DNA of 64,000 nt from Kitasatospora phosalacinea (lineage in GTDB: Bacteria; Actinomycetota; Actinomycetes; Streptomycetales; Streptomycetaceae): positions 1 through 64,000 of the forward strand of contig NZ_JNYE01000063.1 in assembly GCF_000717185.1 (NCBI RefSeq). Reading direction: 5' to 3'. The notes beneath the pieces are model-generated. The model did no database searches. It worked only from the letters and a program-made list of their open reading frames with translations, and had not been told where the DNA came from. Positions 25,653-33,963 of the stretch are shown here, piece by piece (the first letter of the stretch is position 1; every line of letters starts with the position of its first letter). A program made the translations under genes and the position numbers.

Positions 25653-26114
25653 TCATTCGCCGATGTCCTCGTGCCAGAGGTCGGGGCGGGCGGTGACGAA
25701 GTCGGTCATCAGGCGTACGCAGCGCGGGTCGTCGAGCAGGGTGATGCCGGTGCCGTGGGCGGCGAGCCAGTCGTGGCCGCCGGTGAAGGTGGTGGATTCG
25801 CCGATGACGACGTGGCCGATGCCGAACTGGCGGACCAGGCCCGAGCAGTACCAGCACGGCGAGAGGGTGGTGACCATCACGGTGTCGCGGTAGCCGCGCA
25901 GGCGGCCGGCGGCGCGGAAGGCCGAGGTCTCGGCGTGCAGGGAGGGGTCGCCGTCCTGGACGCGTCGGTTGTGTCCGCGCCCGAGCAGTTCGCCGTCGAG
26001 CCGGAACAGGGCCGCCCCGATCGGGATGCCGCCCTCGGCGAGTCCGGCTTCCGCCTCCGCCACGGCGACGTCCAGCCACGCCCGGGCCCGTTCCGCCGTC
26101 ACCTGACCGTCCAT
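25653..26114 (-). CDS. Nucleoside/nucleobase deaminase (cytosine- or guanine-deaminase type)
   Basis: 153 aa. The zinc site of the cytidine/deoxycytidylate deaminase fold is complete: HAETSAFRAAG supplies the His ligand and the catalytic Glu, and SPCWYCSGL supplies the two Cys ligands (PCxxC). Other family features are GGIPIGAALFRLDGELLGRGHN and VVIGESTTFTGGHDWL. The length and this C-terminal region fit yeast-type cytosine deaminase (FCY1) better than tRNA adenosine deaminase. It would convert cytosine to uracil plus ammonia in the cytoplasm as salvage. It converges with the gene on its left and is divergent from the EI24 gene. Confidence 0.9.
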   Translation of the reverse strand: MDGQVTAERARAWLDVAVAEAEAGLAEGGIPIGAALFRLDGELLGRGHNRRVQDGDPSLHAETSAFRAAGRLRGYRDTVMVTTLSPCWYCSGLVRQFGIGHVVIGESTTFTGGHDWLAAHGTGITLLDDPRCVRLMTDFVTARPDLWHEDIGE

Positions 26115-26229
26115 CGGTCACCTCCTCGCCGTTCACTCTCCCCACCCGCCTGCCGTGGTGCACCCCGCCACGCCGTCAGGGGATCGGGGCGGTGTCCGGC
26201 GGGTTTGACGTTTCCTTTAAGGTGCGGGG

Positions 26230-27138
26230 ATGCGAGATTTCGGGGCGGGACTGCGGTTCCTGTTCAGCGGGCAGCGGTGGGTGGCGCGGCACGGGCGGTG
26301 GTGGGGCTTCGGGATGATCCCGGCGCTGATCGCCCTGGTCGGGTACGTGGCCGCGCTGGTGGTGCTCGTCGTGTACGCGGGGGACCTGGCCGAGTGGGCC
26401 ACGCCGTTCGCGGACGGGTGGAGCGAGCTGTGGCGGGACGTGGTGCGGACGGTCGTCGCGGTGGTGGCGGTCGGCGCGGGCGGGCTGCTGGCGATGCTGA
26501 CGTTCACGATGGCGACGCTGCTGATCGGCGAGCCGTTCTACGAGTCGCTGTCGGCGAAGGTCGAGGAGACCGAGGGCGGCGGCCCGCCGGAGCTCGACCT
26601 GCCGCTCTGGCGGGAGCTGTGGGTGGCGGCGCGGGACAGCCTCGCGGTGCTGCTGCGAGCGGCGGCGTTCGGGATCGTGCTGTTCCTGTGCGGGTTCATC
26701 CCGGTGGTGGGGCAGACCGTGATCCCGGTGCTGGCGGTGTGCGTGTCCGGGTTCTACCTGACCGTCGAGCTGACCGGCACGCCGCTGCAGAAGCGCGGCC
26801 TGTCGCAGAAGGAGCGGCTGCGGCTGCTGCGCTCCCGGCTGTCGATGACGCTCGGCTTCGGGACCGGTCTGACGCTGCTGTTCCTGGTCCCGGGCCTGAC
26901 GGTGCTGGCGATGCCCGGCGCGGTGGCCGGTGCGACGCTGCTGGCGCGGGAGGTCTCCCCGTACGAGGTGGCGGGCGCGGACGAGGACGGCGACGGCGAC
27001 GGCGGCGACGGGGAGGACGGCGAGCAGCCGAATCCGTACCAGCAGGGCCCGTACCCGTACCAGGGCGGGAATCCGTACCAGGGCGGGAACCCCCATCAGG
27101 GCGGGAACCCGTACGCCGTTGACCCGCAGGTCGGATGA
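26230..27138 (+). CDS. EI24-domain membrane protein (CysZ-like)
   Basis: 302 aa. Residues 1-245 form the EI24/CysZ fold: an amphipathic start (MRDFGAGLRFLFSGQRWVARH), long helices WWGFGMIPALIALVGYVAAL, AVGAGGLLAMLTFTMATLLIGEPFYE and ALLRAAAFGIVLFLCGFIPV-like segments. The SLSAKVEE motif follows the GEPFYE turn. CysZ is a sulfate permease in E. coli; in actinobacteria the role of EI24 proteins is unproven. The last 45 residues are an acidic stretch followed by NPYQGG-type repeats, a flexible cytoplasmic tail like the one in the first protein of this window. Confidence 0.88.
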   Translation: MRDFGAGLRFLFSGQRWVARHGRWWGFGMIPALIALVGYVAALVVLVVYAGDLAEWATPFADGWSELWRDVVRTVVAVVAVGAGGLLAMLTFTMATLLIGEPFYESLSAKVEETEGGGPPELDLPLWRELWVAARDSLAVLLRAAAFGIVLFLCGFIPVVGQTVIPVLAVCVSGFYLTVELTGTPLQKRGLSQKERLRLLRSRLSMTLGFGTGLTLLFLVPGLTVLAMPGAVAGATLLAREVSPYEVAGADEDGDGDGGDGEDGEQPNPYQQGPYPYQGGNPYQGGNPHQGGNPYAVDPQVG

Positions 27139-27167
27139 TCGAACCTGCTACCGGACGCTACCGGGAT

Positions 27168-27203
27168 TTGACGTAGCGTCACCGACTGCGCGATAACGTC
27201 CCC
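27168..27203 (+). promoter_or_regulatory. Candidate sigma70-type promoter for a leaderless P450 mRNA
   Basis: TTGACG (27168-27173), an 18-nt spacer and GATAAC (27192-27197). The expected start point, 6-7 nt downstream, coincides with the ATG at 27204. There is no Shine-Dalgarno before the ATG (cgtccccatgg). Confidence 0.5.
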
Positions 27204-28442
27204 ATGGCCGTATCCGTATCCGTGGACGCCGCCTCGCGCGGCGTCGATCTCGGTGACCCCGTGTTCTGGCGGTTGCCCGAGGAGGCGCGGGCCGTGGCGT
27301 TCGCCCGGCTGCGCGGGCGTTCCGGCCCGGTGGGGTTCACCGACCGGGCGACGGGGCGGCGGTGCTGGGCGCTCGTCCGGCACGCGGACGTGACGGCGGC
27401 GAGCCGGGCGCCCGAGGTGTACCTGTCCGGGCCGGGGGTGACCACGCCGGAGCCGGCCCGGTGGGTGCGGGCGGTGTTCGGCGACTCGATGGTCAACCTG
27501 GACGACCCCCGGCACGCCGACCTGCGCCGGGTGGTCGGCCGGGCGTTCGCGCCGCGGCTGCTCGCCGAGGTCGAGCGGGACATCCGGGAGACCGCCGTCG
27601 AGCTGGTCGACCGGCTGGAGCGGGAGCGCCCCGCCGACTTCGTCACCGCCGTCGCGGCCGAGCTCCCGTTCCGGGTGATCTGCACGATGATGGGCATCCC
27701 GCCGGAGCAGCGCCGCCGGATCCTGGCCCGGATAAACCTCGCCGCCGCCCCCTCCGGGGTGGCCCGCCGCGGGCTGCGGGTGCCCGGGCGGGGCCTGCGG
27801 GCGCTGGCCGCGATGCAGCTGACGGTGGCCGCGCTGGGCCGCGAGCGGCGCCGCCGCCCGACCGGAGACCTGATCTCCGCCCTGGTCACCGCCGACGTGG
27901 ACGGCCGCCGCCTGAACTCCCGCGAGCTCGGCGCGTTCTTCTCGCTGCTGCTGGTCGCGGGCGTGGAGACCACCCGCAACGCGCTCGCCCACGGCCTGCA
28001 CCTGCTGACCGTCCACCCCGAGCAGCGGGCCCTGCTGCTCGGGGACCTCGACGCCCGCCTGGGCGGCGCGGTGGAGGAGGTCGTCCGGTACTCCACGCCG
28101 ATCGTCCAGTTCCGCCGCACCGTGGCCGTCGACCACCGGCTGTCCGGGATCCGGCTCGCCGCGGGAGACAAGGTGGTGCTGTTCTACGGCTCCGCCAACC
28201 GCGACGAGGCGGTCTTCCGCGACCCCGACGCCTTCGACATCACCCGCTCGCCCAACCCCCACCTCGGCTTCGGCGGCGGCGGCCCGCACTTCTGCCTCGG
28301 CGCCCACCTGGCCCGCCAGGAGATGCGGGTGCTGCTGCGCGAGCTGTTCACCCGCCTCCCGGAGATCCGCTCCACCGCCGCGCCCGAGACCGTCCCGTCC
28401 TCCTTCGACCACCGCGTCCGCTCGCTGCCGTTCACGTTCTGA
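27204..28442 (+). CDS. Cytochrome P450
   Basis: 412 aa, standard bacterial length. The I-helix reads LLVAGVETTRNALAHGL (oxygen-activating Glu-Thr pair), the ExxR motif is in VEEVVRYSTPI (EEVVR), and the heme loop FGGGGPHFCLGAHLARQEM contains the Cys thiolate ligand. The FCLGAHLAR region and a GAHL.R.E ending resemble CYP124/CYP125/CYP142-type sterol or lipid hydroxylases, but the subfamily is not certain. It needs a ferredoxin and reductase; none is adjacent. The short Cys-rich and monooxygenase-like genes downstream are on different strands, so no biosynthetic cluster is evident. A leaderless promoter is likely. Confidence 0.95.
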   Translation: MAVSVSVDAASRGVDLGDPVFWRLPEEARAVAFARLRGRSGPVGFTDRATGRRCWALVRHADVTAASRAPEVYLSGPGVTTPEPARWVRAVFGDSMVNLDDPRHADLRRVVGRAFAPRLLAEVERDIRETAVELVDRLERERPADFVTAVAAELPFRVICTMMGIPPEQRRRILARINLAAAPSGVARRGLRVPGRGLRALAAMQLTVAALGRERRRRPTGDLISALVTADVDGRRLNSRELGAFFSLLLVAGVETTRNALAHGLHLLTVHPEQRALLLGDLDARLGGAVEEVVRYSTPIVQFRRTVAVDHRLSGIRLAAGDKVVLFYGSANRDEAVFRDPDAFDITRSPNPHLGFGGGGPHFCLGAHLARQEMRVLLRELFTRLPEIRSTAAPETVPSSFDHRVRSLPFTF

Positions 28443-28473
28443 CGGCGGCGAGCGGCGAGCGGCGGATCGGGAT

Positions 28474-28731
28474 CTAGGACGGGTGGCTGCCCACCGTGTC
28501 GTGGATCTCCGCGCCCATCACGCTGTTGGCGCGGGCGCAGTGGGCGCCGCAGAAGAAGCGCCCGGCGACCTCGACGCCGTGGCCGACGATGCGGACGGTG
28601 CACTGCTCGCAGCGTGGGGCGAGCTTCTCCATCGCGCACTCGAAACTGTCGAAGACGTAGGTGTCGCCGGTGATCGTCTTGATCTCGAAGGACAGCCAGT
28701 AGTCGTTCTGGCACACCACGCAGACCGCCAT
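28474..28731 (-). CDS. Small Cys-rich metal-binding protein
   Basis: 85 aa from the ATG at 28731. Cysteines are arranged as AVCVVCQNDY, SFECAMEKLAPRCEQCTV and RFFCGAHCARAN, giving CxxC pairs plus His, most likely one or two zinc sites. The protein resembles the short zinc-ribbon or prokaryotic metallothionein-like family found in actinobacteria, with a mid-domain strand pattern (YWLSFEIKTITGDTYVFDSF). It lies between P450 and the ABM-domain gene and converges with P450. Confidence 0.75.
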   Translation of the reverse strand: MAVCVVCQNDYWLSFEIKTITGDTYVFDSFECAMEKLAPRCEQCTVRIVGHGVEVAGRFFCGAHCARANSVMGAEIHDTVGSHPS

Positions 28732-28898
28732 GTCGGGCTCCTCTCGTCGTACGGGTCCACCGCCGAGTCTCCGGTCGCGACGCGCGGGCGGCAATCGGCG
28801 GCGGTCCGAACGGACAGATCGGGGCGGATCCGGACGAAAAACCGGCGCGCCGTCCGATAATGGTCAGCAGGGTCCGGGGTTCAGCCGAGGAGGCCGAG

Positions 28899-29237
28899 AT
28901 GATCATCCGAATCTGGGAGGCGCAGGTCGCCCCGAACCGCGCCGAGGACTTCTGCGCCAGGCTCGCCACGACCGTGCTGCCCGGCCTCGGCCGGTGGGAC
29001 GGCTTCCTCGGCGGCGAACTGCTCCGGGCCTGCTCCGACGGCGACCACCGGGTGCAGATGATCACCCGCTGGCGCGACGAGGAGGCCCTGCGGGCGTACG
29101 CCGGACCGATGTGGCGGATCCGGCCGGTCTGGTCCGAGGGCGAACTGCACGAACTGGAGCACCCGCCGACGGTCGTCCACTTCCACTCGCTGAGCCGACT
29201 CGACCACGCCTCCGAACGACCCACCGCCGCGGCCTGA
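28899..29237 (+). CDS. ABM-like (antibiotic biosynthesis monooxygenase fold) small protein
   Basis: 112 aa from the ATG at 28899, which has a weak Shine-Dalgarno (gaggccgag). The start MIIRIWEAQVAPNRAEDF, the middle GFLGGELLRACSDGDHRVQM and ITRWRDEEALRAYAGPMWR are the dimeric alpha-beta barrel pattern (strand, helix, strand with a W.....L..Y ending). Members are cofactor-free monooxygenases or unknown ligand-binding proteins. Catalytic identity cannot be read. It converges with the Lrp regulator. Confidence 0.75.
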   Translation: MIIRIWEAQVAPNRAEDFCARLATTVLPGLGRWDGFLGGELLRACSDGDHRVQMITRWRDEEALRAYAGPMWRIRPVWSEGELHELEHPPTVVHFHSLSRLDHASERPTAAA

Positions 29238-29253
29238 CCGGCCCCCGGGGGAG

Positions 29254-29709
29254 TCAGGACACGGGGATGCCCGTGTCGGCCTTCACCTGCTTCATCGTCA
29301 GGTGCGAGTGCACCTGCGCGATCCCCGGCAGCCCGGAGAGCACGTCCGTGACGAAGCGCTCGTACGCGGCCAGGTCGGCCACCGCGACCCGCAGCAGGTA
29401 GTCCGGGTCGCCGAACAGGCGGTGCGCCTCCACCACCTCCGGCAGCTCCGCCACCCGGCGCTCGAACTCGCCGACGGTGGCCCGGTCCTCGTGCCGCATC
29501 ACCACCGTCACGAACGGCTGGAAACCGCGCCCGACGGCCACCGGGTCGAGCAGCGCCCGGTAGCCGCGGACCACGCCCCGCTCCTCCAGGTGACGCACCC
29601 GGCGCAGGCACGGGGACGGGGTCAGGCCCACCCGCTCGGCCAGCTCGGCGTTGCTGATCCGGCCGTCCTGCTGGAGCTCGTGGAGGATTCTGCGGTCAAG
29701 GCGGTCCAT
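29254..29709 (-). CDS. Lrp/AsnC-family transcriptional regulator
   Basis: 151 aa. The N-terminal HTH (MDRLDRRILHELQQDGRISN, AELAERVGLTPSPCLRRVRH) binds DNA. The C-terminal RAM domain (FQPFVTVVMRHEDRATVGEF, VVEAHRLFGDPDYLLRVAV) binds amino acids and drives oligomerisation. It is divergent from a LysE-type exporter with 122 nt between, the classic Lrp-type control of an amino-acid exporter, like LysG/LysE or BrnFE/Lrp in corynebacteria. It probably activates the exporter when its amino acid accumulates. Confidence 0.94.
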   Translation of the reverse strand: MDRLDRRILHELQQDGRISNAELAERVGLTPSPCLRRVRHLEERGVVRGYRALLDPVAVGRGFQPFVTVVMRHEDRATVGEFERRVAELPEVVEAHRLFGDPDYLLRVAVADLAAYERFVTDVLSGLPGIAQVHSHLTMKQVKADTGIPVS

Positions 29710-29831
29710 GGCGCAACATTCTGCCAGAAGGTGCCCTTGACCAGCGAAAACGGGACATCGGCTGCCAGGCGTGGACCGCTAGCGTCCAGGGGCTGGGATT
29801 TCCCCCTCCCGTTCCCCGACCCGAAGGTGCC

Positions 29832-30464
29832 ATGGACCCGCACGCCCTGCTGCTCTTCCTCGGCGTCGACGTGCTGCTGGTCTGCACGCCCGGCCCCGAC
29901 TGGCTCCACATCGCCGCCCGCGGCCTCGGCCAGGGCCGCCGCGCCGCGCTCACCGCCGTCATCGGCGTCTGCGCCGGGTACGCCGTCCACACCCTGCTCT
30001 CCGCCGCCGGCCTCGCCGCCGCCCTGCGCGCCGTCCCCGCCCTGCTCCCCGCGCTGCGCCTGGCCGGCGCGGGCTACCTGGCCCTCCTTGCCGTCGGCAT
30101 GCTGCTCGCCCTCCGCCGCGGCGGCACCGGCCGGGCCGTGACCGCCGCGAGCGGGCCGCAGCCGACGCGGACGGTGCTGCGGCAGTCGCTGCTGACCGCC
30201 CTGCTCAACCCCAAGGGGCTGCTGCTCTACCTCTCGCTCGTCCCGCAGTTCGTCACCCCGGACGGGAGCCTCCCCGTCGGCGGGCAGGTCGCGGCGCTCG
30301 GCGCGCTCAACGTCCTGTGCTGCGCCGCCGTCTACTCGGCCGTCGCCCTGGGCGCGGCCCGCCTCGGCGGGCGGCTCGGGTCGACCCCGGCGGCGGCGCG
30401 ACGCCTGTCGGCGGTCTCGGCGGTCCTGCTGCTGGCGGTCGCGGGGGTCACCGCGGCAGCCTGA
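29832..30464 (+). CDS. LysE/RhtB-family amino-acid exporter
   Basis: 210 aa, six TM segments. Family motifs are present: DVLLVCTPGPDWLHIAARGLG (the PGP motif after TM1), GQGRRAALTAVIGVCAGYAV and FRQSLLTALLNPKG-type sequence (LLTALLNPKGLLLYLSLVPQF). RhtB-type proteins export threonine, homoserine, leucine or related amino acids. The divergent Lrp gene is the likely regulator. The coding region ends close to a foldback repeat. Confidence 0.93.
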   Translation: MDPHALLLFLGVDVLLVCTPGPDWLHIAARGLGQGRRAALTAVIGVCAGYAVHTLLSAAGLAAALRAVPALLPALRLAGAGYLALLAVGMLLALRRGGTGRAVTAASGPQPTRTVLRQSLLTALLNPKGLLLYLSLVPQFVTPDGSLPVGGQVAALGALNVLCCAAVYSAVALGAARLGGRLGSTPAAARRLSAVSAVLLLAVAGVTAAA

Positions 30465-30525
30465 CAGCAGGCGGGGCGGAGGCGCATGCAGGGGCCCGGG
30501 GAACTGTCGGGCACACGGGCATGCA

Positions 30526-30684
30526 CGTCAGGGGCCCGGGGAACGGCGGGCTCGGGGCTGCTGGCGGTGCACTGCCGGTGCGTGCCGTTGCTCCGGGTTC
30601 TGTTCAGGCGGCCCGGAGCAGCACGGACGCATCGGTGGGCTCCGGCCGTCAGCAGCTCGGAGTCGCCGTTCCCCGAGCCCCTGA
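30526..30684. repeat. Foldback element, copy 2 (with a partial copy at 30486-30507)
   Basis: The left arm (30526-30562, beginning gtcaggggcccggggaacgg) and right arm (30648-30684, ending gttccccgagcccctgac) are imperfect reverse complements over about 37 nt. An inner stem pairs cgttgctccggg with cccggagcagcacg. The right arm carries the stop codon and last codons of the PucR regulator. A partial head (caggggcccggggaactg) sits 40 nt to the left. It is homologous to 13087-13204. Confidence 0.85.
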
Positions 30685-31929
30685 CGGGGCTCCTGTGTCG
30701 TGGGCGGCCAGGGCCGCTCGCAGGGTGAGGAGGTCGGGACCGCGGACGGCGTCGAGGCCGGTGAGGTCGGCGGCGCGGCGCAGGCGGTAGTCGACGGTGT
30801 TGGGGTGCACCTGCAGCCTCGCGGCGGTGCGGCGGCGGTCGAGGCCGCTGGTGAGGAACGCCCTCAGGGTGGAGAGGAGTTCGGGGCGTCCGGCGAGGGG
30901 GGTGAGCAGGGCGGCGAGGGCGTCGCGGGCCGGGCCGGGGCGGCTGAGCTGGTACTCGACGAGGACGTCGTCGAGCAGGTGCGGGCCGGGGCCGCGGCCG
31001 GTGGCCTCGGCGACCCGGCGGACGTCGGCGGCCAGGCGGGCGGCGTCGGCGACCTCCGCGGGGGCGGCGGTGGTGGCGGCGGCGGTCAGTTCGGCGCCGC
31101 AGGCGCGGGCGAGGCGGTCGAGCAGGGCGGCCAGGGCGGTGCGGTCGGGGGCCGGGGCGGGGGAGTCGTCGGGGAGCAGGACGGGGCCGCCGTCGGCGGC
31201 CAGCGCGGCCAGTGGCACGCCGTCCGTGCGGCGTTCCAACTCGGCGCGCAGGCGCCGGAGTTTGCGGCGGGCGGCGACCGAGCGGTTGACGCCGGGGCGG
31301 GACTCGTCGGGGTGCGGGCCGATCGCGAGGGAGAGCACCAGGTAGCGGGCGGGCAGCCGGATCCCGGCCCGGTCGGCGGCGGCGCGCGGGTCACCGCCCT
31401 CCAGCAGGCGGGAGAGCAGGGCCTGCCGGGAGACCTGTTCGTCGCCGAGCGCGGCCTGCCGTTCCTGCACGTACCCGGCGGCGACGGCGCAGCTGACCAC
31501 CCGCAGGTAGCCGAGCAGGCGGTCCTGGGCGGTGGCGACGTCGGGCAGGTCGGCGGGGGCGGCCTCGGCGAGGAGGCGGGCGGCGCACAGCTGGGCGCCC
31601 AGGTGGTAGGCGCCGACCACCGACTCCAGCGGGACGCCCTCGTCGGCGCGGCGGGCCGCGGACTCGCGGATCCGGGCGAGTTCGGGCTCGCCGGGCAGCA
31701 CGCCGGTGCGCATCACCTCGACGAAGGCCCGGATGCCGCGCTCGACCTGGCGGGTGATCTCGCCGCGCAGCTGCTCGGGCGGCAGCGCGTGGTAGTCGGG
31801 GAGCCGGTCCAGCAGCCGGACCATCACCTCGGTGGCGAGGGCGGGGGCCAGGGCGAGCAGCCGCCGGTGGACCGGTCGGCCGCCGAACCTGGGCCCTTCG
31901 GTGGGGAGTTCGGCGTTGGGTGCGGTCAC
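30649..31929 (-). CDS. PucR/CdaR-family transcriptional regulator
   Basis: 426 aa. The N-terminal part is helical (LAPALATEVMVRLLDRLPDY), the middle is a GGDEF-like/CdaR region (RYLVLSLAIGPHPDESRPGV), and the C-terminus is the PucR HTH (TLRAFLTSGLDRRRTAARL, QVHPNTVDYRLRRAADLTGL). PucR-type proteins activate or repress catabolic or secondary-metabolite genes. It is divergent from the secreted lipase, its most obvious target. The end, DTGAPSGARGTATPSC, and the stop codon are encoded by a foldback element arm. Confidence 0.92.
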   Translation of the reverse strand: MTAPNAELPTEGPRFGGRPVHRRLLALAPALATEVMVRLLDRLPDYHALPPEQLRGEITRQVERGIRAFVEVMRTGVLPGEPELARIRESAARRADEGVPLESVVGAYHLGAQLCAARLLAEAAPADLPDVATAQDRLLGYLRVVSCAVAAGYVQERQAALGDEQVSRQALLSRLLEGGDPRAAADRAGIRLPARYLVLSLAIGPHPDESRPGVNRSVAARRKLRRLRAELERRTDGVPLAALAADGGPVLLPDDSPAPAPDRTALAALLDRLARACGAELTAAATTAAPAEVADAARLAADVRRVAEATGRGPGPHLLDDVLVEYQLSRPGPARDALAALLTPLAGRPELLSTLRAFLTSGLDRRRTAARLQVHPNTVDYRLRRAADLTGLDAVRGPDLLTLRAALAAHDTGAPSGARGTATPSC

Positions 31930-32090
31930 AATCCACCTCGCGAATCTCTGGGCGGCGGCCCGGCGACGGGGGCGGGCGGCGCGTTCATCATGGTTCCCCG
32001 GAGGTTACCTACCCGTAGGTAACTCCCGTGATCCCCCACCTTGTTCAGGTCGCGCGCCCCCACCCCCCCCAGTCAGAGACGGGAACCGCC

Positions 32091-33422
32091 ATGAACCGAG
32101 CCGCCCGGTTGATCGCCGCCGCCCTCGCCGCGGCCGCGGTCGCCACCGCCGCCCCCGTGGTCACCGCCGCCACCGCCACCGCCGCGAGCGCCACCGACCC
32201 GTTCTACGCGTACGACGGCATCGTCCCGCTGTCCTCGATCGCGCCCGGCACCGTGCTCAGGACCCGCACCCTCTCGTACCACCTGCTCGGCCTGCCGACC
32301 CCCGTGCAGGCCGTCCAGCTGCTGTTCCGCACCACCGACGCGCAGGGGCGCCCCAGCGCGGGCGTCACCACCGTGGTGCGCGGGCTGGGCAGCGACGGCA
32401 GCCGGGCCGTCTCGTACCAGTCCTTCTACGACTCGCTGAACCCCGCCGACGGCCCCTCCCGGGCGGTCGCGGGCGACGTCAGCCTGGGCGGGGCGATCGC
32501 CAACGCGGAGGCGCTGTTCGTCGTCCCGTTCGTGCTGCAGGGCTACGACGTGGTGATCCCCGACACCGAGGGGCAGAGCGCCGACTTCGCCGCCGGGCCC
32601 GAGTACGGCACCACCACGCTCGACTCGATCCGGGCCGCCTCGGCCTCCCCGGCGACCGGCCTGCGCGCGGACACCCGGTTCGGCATGATCGGCTACTCCG
32701 GCGGCGCGATCGCCACCAACTGGGCCGCCGCCCTCGCCCCCTCCTACGCCCCCGACGTCAACCGCCGCCTGGTCGGCTTCGCCGAGGGCGGCCTGCTGGT
32801 CGACCCCGCGCACAACCTGAAGTACGTGGCCGGGGGCGTGGTGTGGCCCGGCGTCATCCCGATGGCGATCACCGGCGTCGCCCGCGCCTACGGCTTCGAC
32901 CTGCAGCCCTACCTGAGCGACTACGGCAAGCAGGTGTTCGCGAAGATGCAGGACGCCTCGATCGTCAACGCGCTCGGCCAGTACCCCGGCCTGACCTGGC
33001 AGAAGCTCGCCAAGCCCGCCTACGCGAACCCGAACTCGATCCCCGAGTACCTGGCCGCCGTCAACAAGGTCAACCTCGGCTCCGCCCCCACCCCCACCGT
33101 CCCCGGCTACATCGCCCAGGGCAACGGCGGCGTCCTGGAGGGCACCTTCAGCAACGTCCCCGGCATCGGCACCGGCGACGGCGTGATGGTCGCCGGGGAC
33201 GTCCGCGCCCTGGCCCGGCAGTACTGCGCCACCGGCAACGGCAGCATCAGGTACCAGCAGTACGACCTGCTCAGCCACCTCGGCGCGGCCGTCCCGTGGG
33301 CGCCCACCGCCGTGCTCTACCTGAACGACCGCTTCGCCGGGAAGGCCGCCCCGTCCGACTGCGGCCGCATCCCGGCGGGCAACTCGCTCGCCCCCGAGCG
33401 GCCCGCCGCCGCCGGGCAGTGA
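32091..33422 (+). CDS. Secreted lipase (LIP family, alpha/beta hydrolase)
   Basis: 443 aa from the ATG at 32091. The Sec signal peptide is MNRAARLIAAALAAAAVATA with cleavage near TATAAS-A. The mature part is an alpha/beta hydrolase of the secretory lipase (LIP) family: VLRTRTLSYHLLGLPTPVQA, VVPFVLQGYDVVIPDTEGQS and the nucleophile elbow FGMIGYSGGAIAT (Ser in GYSGG). Asp and His are expected at DCG/GDG-type later loops. It hydrolyses extracellular esters or triglycerides. It is divergent from PucR and is followed by a strong bidirectional terminator. Confidence 0.92.
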   Translation: MNRAARLIAAALAAAAVATAAPVVTAATATAASATDPFYAYDGIVPLSSIAPGTVLRTRTLSYHLLGLPTPVQAVQLLFRTTDAQGRPSAGVTTVVRGLGSDGSRAVSYQSFYDSLNPADGPSRAVAGDVSLGGAIANAEALFVVPFVLQGYDVVIPDTEGQSADFAAGPEYGTTTLDSIRAASASPATGLRADTRFGMIGYSGGAIATNWAAALAPSYAPDVNRRLVGFAEGGLLVDPAHNLKYVAGGVVWPGVIPMAITGVARAYGFDLQPYLSDYGKQVFAKMQDASIVNALGQYPGLTWQKLAKPAYANPNSIPEYLAAVNKVNLGSAPTPTVPGYIAQGNGGVLEGTFSNVPGIGTGDGVMVAGDVRALARQYCATGNGSIRYQQYDLLSHLGAAVPWAPTAVLYLNDRFAGKAAPSDCGRIPAGNSLAPERPAAAGQ

Positions 33423-33427
33423 ACCAC

Positions 33428-33470
33428 CGGGCCGCCCCGCCCCGACCCCCGCGCGGGGCGGGGCGGCCCG
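33428..33470. terminator. Strong bidirectional terminator
   Basis: A perfect 16-bp stem pairs 33428-33443 with 33455-33470 over an 11-nt loop, between the lipase (plus) and a small membrane protein (minus). Confidence 0.9.
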
Positions 33471-33482
33471 TCGCGCGGCCCG

Positions 33483-33818
33483 CTACCAGACGACGGCGAC
33501 CACGACCTCGGCCGCCGTGAGCGTGGCCACCGTGAAGAACGGCCACGGCTTGCGGTTGCGCATCCCGACCAGGGCGACCGCCGCGACCAGCACGTCCAGG
33601 GCGAGCTTCACGCCCATCTTCGGGTCCGACACCGGCAGGTCCAGCGCGTGCCGGGTCCAGATCAGCCCGACGCCGGTGACCAGCTGCACCACCGCGCTGG
33701 TCACCACGTAGCCGCCCGTCACCGGGTCCTTCCCGCGCAGCTGGTAGAAGATCCCGCCCAGGATCGCGGCGAACCCGAACAGGTGGAACACCAGGAACAC
33801 GTACCGCAGGATCTCCAT
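33483..33818 (-). CDS. Small four-TM membrane protein
   Basis: 111 aa from the ATG at 33818. Four hydrophobic helices: ILRYVFLVFHLFGFAAILGG, YVVTSAVVQLVTGVGLIW, KLALDVLVAAVALVGM and FFTVATLTAAEVVVAVVW. The FHLFGFAAILGG start is common in actinobacterial integral membrane proteins of unknown function. No transport or enzymatic motif is visible. It converges with the lipase. Confidence 0.75.
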   Translation of the reverse strand: MEILRYVFLVFHLFGFAAILGGIFYQLRGKDPVTGGYVVTSAVVQLVTGVGLIWTRHALDLPVSDPKMGVKLALDVLVAAVALVGMRNRKPWPFFTVATLTAAEVVVAVVW

Positions 33819-33963
33819 GCCAGTGAATCCCTCTCCAGGACCGGAACGAGGTTGGGGCCTCCGGTGCATGAGAGGGGCCGACGGCCCCGGGTGTGACATC
33901 CCCGGGGCCCGGCGGCACGAGAGCTGCGTCACACCGCGTCGGCGGCGCCGCGCGGCCGGGCGC

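Noticed and set aside
27204..29237. P450, Cys-rich protein and ABM gene as a biosynthetic cluster
   Set aside because: The three genes alternate in strand, with no scaffold enzyme, so co-regulation is not supported.
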